Source: Stutzerimonas degradans
GTDB lineage: Bacteria > Pseudomonadota > Gammaproteobacteria > Pseudomonadales > Pseudomonadaceae
NCBI RefSeq assembly: GCF_024448505.1
Contig: NZ_JAMOHV010000006.1
Coordinates: forward strand, 124,001 to 188,000
Reading direction: 5' to 3'
DNA: 64,000 nt
The stretch's first letter is position 1, and the number at the start of each line of letters is the position of its first letter. The notes beneath the pieces are model-generated. The model was not told the DNA's origin. It was given only the letters and a program-made list of their open reading frames with translations, and did not search any database. The position numbers were made by a program, and so were the translations under genes. Positions 55,042-62,249 of the stretch are shown piece after piece.

Positions 55042-55707
55042 TCAGAGCACGCGACTCTCGAAGCGTGACAGCCCAACCAGCTCCAGTACCAGCTGATCAC
55101 CGGATCGCAGCGGGCCGACGCCGGCGGGCGTGCCGGTCAGTACCACGTCTCCGGGCTGCAGGCTGAAGTGCCCGGCAATGTGCTGCAGCAAAGGCAGGAT
55201 GGCGTTGAGCATCTGACTGCTGTTGCCGTCCTGCCGTACTTCACCGTTGATGCTCAGGCGGATGCCGATGTCACCCAGATCGCCGACCGCGCTGGCGGGG
55301 ACGAAGGGCGCGAGCACGCAGGCGCCATCGAAGCTCTTGGCGATCTCCCACGGATGGCCCTTTTCCTTGAGCTTCGCCTGCACGTCACGCAGAGTCAGGT
55401 CCAGCGCCGGGGCGAAGCCGGAAATCGCATCGCGTAGCTCCTCCTCACCCGGCTTGCGCGACAGCGGCTTGCCGATCAGTACGGCAATCTCCGCTTCGTA
55501 ATGCACCGCGCCGCGATCGACCGGGATGCTGAAGCCACCCGCAAGCGGCACCGCGCAGCTGCCCGGCTTGATGAACAGCAGCGGCTCGCTGGGCACCGGG
55601 TTGTTCAGCTCCTTGGCATGCTCGGCGTAGTTGCGGCCGATGCAGACGACCTTGCCCAGGGGATAGTGAATCGGCGTACCGTCGGTGTACTGGTGCTGGT
55701 AATTCAT
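55042..55707 (-). CDS. Fumarylacetoacetase-family hydrolase
   Basis: A 221-residue FAH-superfamily protein. Metal ligands lie in HYEAEIAVLIGK (the E-x-E) and a following Asp in PALDLTLRDVQ; the C-terminal GDVVLTGTPAGVGPL is the family signature. Members act as acylpyruvases, oxaloacetate tautomerases or decarboxylases. The ATG at 55707 has GAGGAC upstream; the long open frame further upstream is an overlap artefact. It lies 98 nt downstream of the D-2-hydroxyglutarate dehydrogenase gene, as in P. aeruginosa (PA0317-PA0318). Confidence 0.92.
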   Translation of the reverse strand: MNYQHQYTDGTPIHYPLGKVVCIGRNYAEHAKELNNPVPSEPLLFIKPGSCAVPLAGGFSIPVDRGAVHYEAEIAVLIGKPLSRKPGEEELRDAISGFAPALDLTLRDVQAKLKEKGHPWEIAKSFDGACVLAPFVPASAVGDLGDIGIRLSINGEVRQDGNSSQMLNAILPLLQHIAGHFSLQPGDVVLTGTPAGVGPLRSGDQLVLELVGLSRFESRVL

Positions 55708-55805
55708 GGCTGTCCTCGGACTCGGGGTGGAAACCGCGCAACGCTTCCACCAGGGGTGGCGGTCGAGGGTGGGCAAGGACCGATAGTCACTCGCCACCCG
55801 GCGGG

Positions 55806-57224
55806 TCAGAGCGGGAAGATCTTCCCGGGGTTCATGATTCCGTTCGGATCGAACACCGCCTTGACCGCCTTCATGTATTCGATTTCCGCCGGCGAGCGGC
55901 TGTATTGCAGGTAGTCGCGCTTGGTCATGCCGACACCGTGCTCGGCGGAAATCGAGCCGTTGTATTTCTCGACGGTCTCGAACACCCACTTGTTCACCGC
56001 CGCGCACTTGGCGAAGAACTCCTCCTTCGTCAGCGCCTCGGGCTTGAGAATGTTCAGGTGCAGGTTGCCGTCGCCAATGTGACCGTACCAGAGCACCTCG
56101 AAATCCGGGTAGTTCTGGCTGACGATGGCGTCGATGTCGGCCAGAAAGGCCGGCACCTTGCTGACGGTTACCGAAATGTCGTTCTTGTACGGCGTCCAGT
56201 GGGAGATGGTTTCGGAGATGTACTCGCGCAACTTCCACAGATTCTGCAACTGTTGCTCGCTCTGGCTCATCACCCCATCGATCACCCAGCCTTCGCTGAC
56301 GCAGCGCTCGAAGGTCGCCAGCGCCTGCTCGGCGCGCTCCTCGGTGGTGGCCTCGAATTCCAGCAGCGCGTAGAACGGCGCGCGGGTCTCGAACGGCGCC
56401 GGCACGTCGCCGCGGGCGAGGATCTTGTCCAGGCACTTGTCGGAAAAGAACTCGAAGGCGGTCAGGTCCAGCTTGTCCTGGAACGCGTGCAGCACCGGCA
56501 TGATCGAGTCGAAGTCCGGGGTGCCCAGTACCAGCGCGGTGAGGTTGGTCGGCTGGCGCTCCAGGCGCATGGTCGCCTCGACCACGAAACCCAGCGTGCC
56601 CTCGGCGCCGATGAACAGTTGGCGCAGGTCGTAGCCGGTGGCGTTCTTGACCAGGTCCTTGTTCAGCTCCAGCAGATCGCCCTTGCCGGTCACGACCTTG
56701 AGCCCGGCGACCCAGTTGCGCGTCATGCCATAGCGAATCACCTTGATTCCGCCGGCATTGGTGCCGATGTTGCCGCCAATCTGACTGGAACCGGCCGACG
56801 CAAAGTCCACCGGGTAGTAGAGGCCCTTGTCCTCGGCGAATTGCTGCAGCTGGGCGGTGATCACCCCAGGCTGGCAGACGACCGTGCGATCCATCTCGTT
56901 GAACGCGACGATCTGGTTCATGTAGTCGAACGCCACCACCACCTCGCCGTGGGCGGCTACCGCCGCGGCCGACAGCCCGGTACGTCCGCCCGAAGGCACC
57001 AGCGCCACCTTGCGCGCATTGGCCCAGCGCACGATCGCCTGCACCTGTTCGATGTTTCTGGGGAAGACGATGGCCGAAGGCGCCGGCGCGAAATGCTTGG
57101 TCCAGTCCTTGCCATAGGCACTCAGCGAGTCAGCGTCGGTCAGCACCTTGCCGGGCTCGACCAGGGTTTGCAGTTCAGCAATCAGGGAGGAGTCGGTCAT
57201 CGCGGGAACACTCATATGATTCAT
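55806..57224 (-). CDS. d2hgdh: D-2-hydroxyglutarate dehydrogenase (FAD-linked)
   Basis: A 472-residue FAD oxidase of the VAO/GlcD type. The flavin-binding PSGGRTGLSAAAVAAHGEVV is near residue 80, SSQIGGNIGTNAGG near 147, and the C-terminal WYGHIGDGNLHLNI and SAEHGVGMTKRDYL carry the metal and substrate histidines. In P. stutzeri A1501 this enzyme was shown to oxidise D-2-hydroxyglutarate made as a by-product by SerA. It is divergent from serA here. I chose the ATG at 57224, preceded by CAGGG; ATGs at 57215 and 57200 are alternatives, the last giving the shorter P. aeruginosa-like start. Confidence 0.93.
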   Translation of the reverse strand: MNHMSVPAMTDSSLIAELQTLVEPGKVLTDADSLSAYGKDWTKHFAPAPSAIVFPRNIEQVQAIVRWANARKVALVPSGGRTGLSAAAVAAHGEVVVAFDYMNQIVAFNEMDRTVVCQPGVITAQLQQFAEDKGLYYPVDFASAGSSQIGGNIGTNAGGIKVIRYGMTRNWVAGLKVVTGKGDLLELNKDLVKNATGYDLRQLFIGAEGTLGFVVEATMRLERQPTNLTALVLGTPDFDSIMPVLHAFQDKLDLTAFEFFSDKCLDKILARGDVPAPFETRAPFYALLEFEATTEERAEQALATFERCVSEGWVIDGVMSQSEQQLQNLWKLREYISETISHWTPYKNDISVTVSKVPAFLADIDAIVSQNYPDFEVLWYGHIGDGNLHLNILKPEALTKEEFFAKCAAVNKWVFETVEKYNGSISAEHGVGMTKRDYLQYSRSPAEIEYMKAVKAVFDPNGIMNPGKIFPL

Positions 57225-57274
57225 GGTCACCCTGAGTACGCTTCAGCTCGGAAATGGGTGATTCAGAGGGTGCG

Positions 57275-57286
57275 TATGCTAGCATA
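57275..57286. promoter_or_regulatory. Palindrome in the d2hgdh-serA divergent promoter region
   Basis: TATGCTAGCATA is a perfect 12-bp palindrome about midway between the two divergent genes. Either half resembles a -10 hexamer (TATGCT), so it may be an overlapping divergent promoter element or an operator controlling both genes. Confidence 0.4.
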
Positions 57287-57390
57287 AGCACCCCTTCGAA
57301 ACGTGCCTCGGCAGACTTCCCACACCGCGTGCGCCGGTGCGGCCAGCCTTCGCTGGACACTTGTCTTCACCTCCGGCCTTAAAGGTTTTA

Positions 57391-58626
57391 ATGCAGATGA
57401 GCCAGACTTCACTCGACAAGAGCAAGATCAAGTTCCTTCTTCTCGAAGGCGTCCATCAGAACGCCCTCGATACCTTGAAGGCCGCCGGTTACTCGAACAT
57501 CGAATACCTCAAGACTGCGCTGACCGGCGAGGAGCTGAAGGCAAAGATCGCCGACGCTCACTTCATCGGCATCCGCTCGCGCACCCAGCTGACCGAGGAA
57601 ATCTTCGAGGCCGCCAAGAAGCTGATCGCCGTCGGCTGCTTCTGCATCGGCACCAACCAGGTCGACCTCAATGCCGCCCGCGAGCGTGGCATCGCGGTCT
57701 TCAATGCGCCCTACTCCAACACCCGCTCGGTCGCCGAGCTGGTGCTGGCCGAAGCCATCCTGCTGCTGCGCGGCATCCCGGAGAAGAACGCCGCGTGCCA
57801 GCGTGGGGGCTGGATCAAGTCCGCCGCCAACTCCTTCGAGATCCGCGGCAAGAAGCTCGGCATCATCGGCTACGGTTCCATCGGGACCCAGCTGTCGGTC
57901 CTGGCCGAAGCGCTGGGCATGCAGGTGTTTTTCTACGACGTGGTCGCCAAGCTGCCCCTGGGCAATGCCACGCAGATCGGTTCGCTGTACGACCTGCTGG
58001 GCATGTGCGACATCGTCTCGCTGCACGTGCCGGAGCTGCCGTCCACCCAGTGGATGATCGGCGAGAAGGAAATCCGCGCCATGAAGAAGGGCAGCATCCT
58101 GATCAACGCCGCCCGTGGCACCGTGGTCGAGCTGGATCACCTGGCCGCCGCGATCAAGGACGAACACCTGATCGGCGCCGCCATCGACGTGTTCCCGGTC
58201 GAGCCCAAGTCCAACGATGAAGAGTTCGTCAGCCCGCTGCGCGGCCTGGATCGCGTGATCCTCACCCCGCACATCGGCGGCTCCACCGCCGAGGCGCAGG
58301 CCAATATCGGCCTGGAAGTTGCCGAGAAGCTGGTGCGCTACAGCGACAACGGCACCTCCGTCTCCTCGGTCAACTTCCCCGAAGTGGCGCTGCCGTCGCA
58401 TCCGGGCAAGCACCGTCTGCTGCACATCCACCAGAACATCCCGGGCGTGATGAGCGAGATCAACAAGGTCTTCGCCGACAACGGCATCAACATCGCCGGT
58501 CAGTTCCTGCAGACCAACGAGAAGGTCGGCTACGTGGTGATCGACGTCGACAAGGAATACTCCGACCTCGCGCTGGAGAAACTGCAACAGGTCAACGGCA
58601 CCATCCGCAGCCGCGTGCTGTTCTGA
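57391..58626 (+). CDS. serA: D-3-phosphoglycerate dehydrogenase SerA
   Basis: A 411-residue NAD enzyme committing 3-phosphoglycerate to serine synthesis. The Rossmann loop is LGIIGYGSIGTQLSVLAEAL, the catalytic Arg and Glu lie around NAARGTVVELDHL and HIGGST, and a C-terminal ACT domain (NIPGVMSEINKVFADNGIN, about 340-411) should give serine feedback inhibition. This type also reduces 2-oxoglutarate to D-2-hydroxyglutarate. The ATG at 57391 has AAAGG 5 nt upstream; the ATG at 57397 (MSQTSLDKS) gives the 409-residue family length and could be the real start. Confidence 0.97.
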   Translation: MQMSQTSLDKSKIKFLLLEGVHQNALDTLKAAGYSNIEYLKTALTGEELKAKIADAHFIGIRSRTQLTEEIFEAAKKLIAVGCFCIGTNQVDLNAARERGIAVFNAPYSNTRSVAELVLAEAILLLRGIPEKNAACQRGGWIKSAANSFEIRGKKLGIIGYGSIGTQLSVLAEALGMQVFFYDVVAKLPLGNATQIGSLYDLLGMCDIVSLHVPELPSTQWMIGEKEIRAMKKGSILINAARGTVVELDHLAAAIKDEHLIGAAIDVFPVEPKSNDEEFVSPLRGLDRVILTPHIGGSTAEAQANIGLEVAEKLVRYSDNGTSVSSVNFPEVALPSHPGKHRLLHIHQNIPGVMSEINKVFADNGINIAGQFLQTNEKVGYVVIDVDKEYSDLALEKLQQVNGTIRSRVLF

Positions 58627-58664
58627 TCCGCCGCGGCGAAGAAAAGCTCGCCGCCGACCGATCC

Positions 58665-58700
58665 AATGCCAGTCAGCCCCACTGACTGGCATTTTTTTTT
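58665..58700 (+). terminator. Rho-independent terminator of serA
   Basis: AATGCCAGTCAG and CTGACTGGCATT form a perfect 12-bp stem with a 5-nt loop, followed by a run of T residues to 58700. It lies 39 nt past the serA stop codon. Confidence 0.97.
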
Positions 58701-58855
58701 GCGCCAGCGGACGCGATGCACCGCTGCAGCCGAGGCGGACTCCCAGCCCCTACGCTGATCCCGATCAGTCCGCCCACACCGTCGGCTGACTAGACTTACG
58801 TCCAATGTGCCCGAGTCCGGCCGCAGCCGAACATGAACAAAAACGGAATCCCGCC

Positions 58856-60790
58856 ATGAGCACAGCTGACGCCCTCGCCGCCGCCGGCAAGACCGCCGTC
58901 TTGCAGAACATCCACGGCACCATGGAGTTCCTGCGCAAGTTCCCGCCGTTCAACCTGATGGAAAAGGCCCACCTCGCCTACCTGGTGGAGAACTGCGAGC
59001 TGCGCTTCTATGCCGCCGGCGAGCACATCATCTCGCCCGAAGACGGCGTGGTGCAGCACTTCTACATCGTCAAACAGGGCCGCGTGCACGGACAACGCCC
59101 GCACAGCGCCAAGCGTGGCAGCGAAACCACCTTCGAAGTGATCGTCGGCGAGTGCTTCCCAATGGCCGCCTTGATGGGCGAACGCGCCACGCGCACCGCA
59201 CACCTGGCCGCCGAGGACACCTTCTGCCTTCTGCTGAACAAGCCTGCCTTCGTCCAGCTGATTTCCATCTCCAGTCCCTTCCGCGATTTCGCTATCCGCG
59301 GCGTCAGTAGCCTGCTCGACCTGGTCAACCAGCAGGCGCAGATGCGCGCCGTCGAGACCCTGGGCGAAAACTACTCGCTGGAAACCAGCATCGGCGAGCT
59401 TGCCGTGCACCATCCGGTCGCCTGCCTGCCGGACCTGCCGCTGCGCGAGGCCGTGGCACTGATGCAGCAGAACAACGTCGGCAGCATCGTCATCGTCGAC
59501 GACCAGCAACGTCCGCTGGGCATCTTCACGCTGCGCGACCTGCGTCGCGTGATCGGTGCCGAGGCCGGCGAGCTGAGCGCGGCGATCTCCTGCTACATGA
59601 CCCACGAACCGTTCCACCTGCCACCGGAAGCGACTGCCTTCGACGCCGCCATCGCCATGACCGAGCGCCACATCGCCCATGTCTGCGTGGTCGACAACGG
59701 CCAGCTGGTGGGCGTGATTTCCGAGCGCGACCTGTTCTCCCTGCAGCGCGTCGATCTGGTGCACTTGGCGCAGACCATCGGTCACGCCGACCGAGTCGAA
59801 GCGCTGGTGGCGATCCGCGGCCGCATCAAGCAGCTGGTCGACAACATGCTCGCGCATGGCGCTTCCTCGACGCAGATCACCCACATCATCACGCTGCTCA
59901 ACGACCACACCGTGCGCCGGGTGATCGAGCTGGCCATCCGCGATATGGGCGACCCGGGCGTGCCATTCACCTGGCTGTGCTTCGGCAGCGAAGGTCGCCG
60001 CGAGCAGACCCTGCACACTGACCAGGACAACGGCATCCTCTTCGAAGCGACCGACGCTGCCGAGGCCGCTCTTCGGCGCGGACGGCTGCTGCCGCTGGCC
60101 GAACGCATCAACCGTGACCTGGACACCTGCGGTTTCACGCTGTGTCGCGGCAACATCATGGCCGGCAACCCTGAGCTGTGCCTGTCACGTCAGGAGTGGG
60201 GGCGGCGCTTCAGCGCATTCGTGCGCGAAGCGACGCCGGAAAACCTGCTCAGCAGCACCATCTTCTTCGACCTGCGTGCGGTCTGGGGTCCGCAGGAAGG
60301 CTGCGAACAACTGCGTCAGTATCTGCTTGCCGAAGTGGCGGACAATCGTATCTTCCAGCGCATGATGGCCGATAACGCCCTACGTCACCGCCCGCCGGTG
60401 GGCCGCTTCCGCGATTTCGTGCTGGCGCGCAAAGGCGATGGCAAAGACACACTCGACCTCAAGGTCCAGGGATTGACTCCCTTCGTCGACGGCGCCCGGC
60501 TTCTGGCGCTGGCCAACGGAATCGGCGAGTGCAACACGCTCGAGCGCCTGCGCCGCCTGGTCGAGAAAGGCATCATCGACGCCAAGGATGGCGCCGCCTA
60601 CGAAGAGGCCTACCACTTCATCCAGCAGACCCGCATGCAGCATCACCAGCAACAGGCGCGCGACGAGGCGCCCTATTCCAACCGGCTCGACCCGGATACG
60701 CTCAACGCACTCGACCGCCGTATCCTGCGCGAATCGTTCCGCCAGGCTCAGCGTCTGCAGACGAGCCTGGCCGTGCGCTATCAGTTGTAG
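58856..60790 (+). CDS. cNMP-binding/CBS/DUF294 nucleotidyltransferase-like regulator
   Basis: A 644-residue cytoplasmic protein with a conserved domain order: cyclic-nucleotide-binding domain (about 15-150, with GECFPMAALMGERATRTAHLA), two CBS domains (about 175-300), and a DUF294 nucleotidyltransferase fold with LCFGSEGRREQTLHTDQDNG near residue 378, ending in a helical DUF294_C region. The GSxGR-E...DxD motif resembles GlnD-type uridylyltransferases, so it may modify a partner protein, though this is unproven. It is part of the cassette with the exonuclease and the VC_2705-type symporter gene (PA3232-PA3234 order). Confidence 0.93.
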   Translation: MSTADALAAAGKTAVLQNIHGTMEFLRKFPPFNLMEKAHLAYLVENCELRFYAAGEHIISPEDGVVQHFYIVKQGRVHGQRPHSAKRGSETTFEVIVGECFPMAALMGERATRTAHLAAEDTFCLLLNKPAFVQLISISSPFRDFAIRGVSSLLDLVNQQAQMRAVETLGENYSLETSIGELAVHHPVACLPDLPLREAVALMQQNNVGSIVIVDDQQRPLGIFTLRDLRRVIGAEAGELSAAISCYMTHEPFHLPPEATAFDAAIAMTERHIAHVCVVDNGQLVGVISERDLFSLQRVDLVHLAQTIGHADRVEALVAIRGRIKQLVDNMLAHGASSTQITHIITLLNDHTVRRVIELAIRDMGDPGVPFTWLCFGSEGRREQTLHTDQDNGILFEATDAAEAALRRGRLLPLAERINRDLDTCGFTLCRGNIMAGNPELCLSRQEWGRRFSAFVREATPENLLSSTIFFDLRAVWGPQEGCEQLRQYLLAEVADNRIFQRMMADNALRHRPPVGRFRDFVLARKGDGKDTLDLKVQGLTPFVDGARLLALANGIGECNTLERLRRLVEKGIIDAKDGAAYEEAYHFIQQTRMQHHQQQARDEAPYSNRLDPDTLNALDRRILRESFRQAQRLQTSLAVRYQL

Positions 60791-60797
60791 ATCCGAG

Positions 60798-61505
60798 ATG
60801 AAAATGACCTGGTTCCACCCGCGCGGGCCGAAGCTCACGCTCGATCAGCAGCAACGCCTGGCCAAACTGAAGCGCCCCGCCGCGCTGGACGGAACCCCGC
60901 TGCGCGAACAGCGCATGGTGGTGCTCGACCTCGAAACCACCGGCCTGCACCTCAAGCGCGATCTGGTCATTTCCATCGGCGCCGTGACCATCGAAAACGC
61001 GGCGATCGATTTCTCCCGGCAGTTCGAGTGCACGCTCAACCGGCAGATCAAGTTCAGCGAAAGCGTGCTGATTCACGGCATCGCGCCCAGCGAGCTGGCC
61101 AGCGGCCTGCCGCCGGCCGATGCGCTGCTCAGCTTCATGGAATTCGCCGGTGATAGCGTGATCCTCGCGTTCCACGCGCCCTTCGATGAGCGCATGCTGG
61201 GTCGTGCGCTAAAAAAAGAGCTGGGCTACACCCTGCAAAACACCTTTCTCGACGTGGCCGACCTGGCGCCGATGCTGTTCCCGCACGCGATGATTCACCG
61301 CGGCGGACTCGATCACTGGCTGCAGTACTTCCATATCGATATTCCGCAGCGCCACCATGCCTCCGCCGATGCGCTGGCCACGGCGCAGATCGCCTTGATC
61401 CTGATGAGCCGCGCCCGTCGTCTGGGTATCGAACGCATCGATGAGCTGGCTAAGCGCGTCCGTTACTGGAAGCGCTCGCAGCAGATCGCGCAGCACTCCC
61501 TCTAG
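60798..61505 (+). CDS. DEDDh 3'-5' exonuclease-like protein
   Basis: A 235-residue protein with the DnaQ-type exonuclease fold: motif I VVLDLETTGLHL, motif II FHAPFDERMLGRAL, and motif III HHASADALATAQIAL with the histidine spaced for the DEDDh class. It is 7 nt downstream of the DUF294 gene and is likely co-transcribed. A role in nucleic-acid or nucleotide turnover linked to the neighbouring regulator is inferred. Start could be the ATG at 60798 or 60804; no strong Shine-Dalgarno decides. Confidence 0.92.
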   Translation: MKMTWFHPRGPKLTLDQQQRLAKLKRPAALDGTPLREQRMVVLDLETTGLHLKRDLVISIGAVTIENAAIDFSRQFECTLNRQIKFSESVLIHGIAPSELASGLPPADALLSFMEFAGDSVILAFHAPFDERMLGRALKKELGYTLQNTFLDVADLAPMLFPHAMIHRGGLDHWLQYFHIDIPQRHHASADALATAQIALILMSRARRLGIERIDELAKRVRYWKRSQQIAQHSL

Positions 61506-61638
61506 CTTTACCTGTGCCCGGCGGTCACGCCGGCTCGCTCGACAGCCCGGCGGTTTTGTCCGCCAAGCCTGCGCCACGCGGGCTTGTGCACCTCGCCGCA
61601 AGCAGCGCGACTGCCGCTCGTGCGAGGTCAGGGGAAGT

Positions 61639-62154
61639 CTATGGCCGGTTGCAAATGGCCTGGTAAAGCGGGGCGTCCGTTTCCAGTTCGGTCAGAGTTT
61701 CCATCTTGGCCTCGCCGGCATCGTTCAGCCGGAACATCGCCTTCTCGTTGCAGAGCAACTGGTACTTGCCGCTTTTAACCGTGGATAGCAGGTGCTGCTT
61801 CTCGAAGCGATACAGAATGAACCGGGCCAGGCGCCCCTGCGCGACGTCCTGAACCTGCACGCTGGTACTGTCGAGCACCGTGTAGGCCAGCGGCATAGGG
61901 AACAGCAGCGTCCAGGGCCGCCACAGCATGTGGCCCTCTTCGCTGGATATCACCACGGAACCTTGTGGCAGGCGGGCCTGCGACGTCTCGAACCAGGTGT
62001 ACTCGTAGTAGATCGTGTAGCCGAACATGCCCAGCCCGGCAAATACCGGGATGATCCATGCGGGCAACCGCTTGCCGGACAGGGAGCGCAGCACTAACGC
62101 AATCCCTGCGCCCGCCAGGGCGGCAGCCACTGCTGCGATGAGATGCCAGAACAT
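61639..62154 (-). CDS. Uncharacterised small membrane protein
   Basis: A 171-residue protein with two predicted N-terminal spans (about 4-24 and 33-50) followed by a soluble domain with no motif I recognise. It is conserved in style with neighbours of the symporter cluster but I cannot name a family. A terminator (62168-62200) lies between the symporter gene and this gene, so it probably has its own promoter or depends on read-through. Confidence 0.72.
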   Translation of the reverse strand: MFWHLIAAVAAALAGAGIALVLRSLSGKRLPAWIIPVFAGLGMFGYTIYYEYTWFETSQARLPQGSVVISSEEGHMLWRPWTLLFPMPLAYTVLDSTSVQVQDVAQGRLARFILYRFEKQHLLSTVKSGKYQLLCNEKAMFRLNDAGEAKMETLTELETDAPLYQAICNRP

Positions 62155-62167
62155 AGATCACTTCCTC

Positions 62168-62200
62168 AAAAAAATCGGGCTTCCAGATGGAAGCCCGATT
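62168..62200 (-). terminator. Rho-independent terminator of the symporter gene
   Basis: On the minus strand AATCGGGCTTCC and GGAAGCCCGATT form a perfect 12-bp stem with a 4-nt loop, followed by a run of seven T residues. It lies about 50 nt past the symporter stop codon. Confidence 0.95.
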
Positions 62201-62249
62201 CTCACTTCAACCTCGCGTCAGCCGCGCTGACGTCCGGCCGCATTATCGT

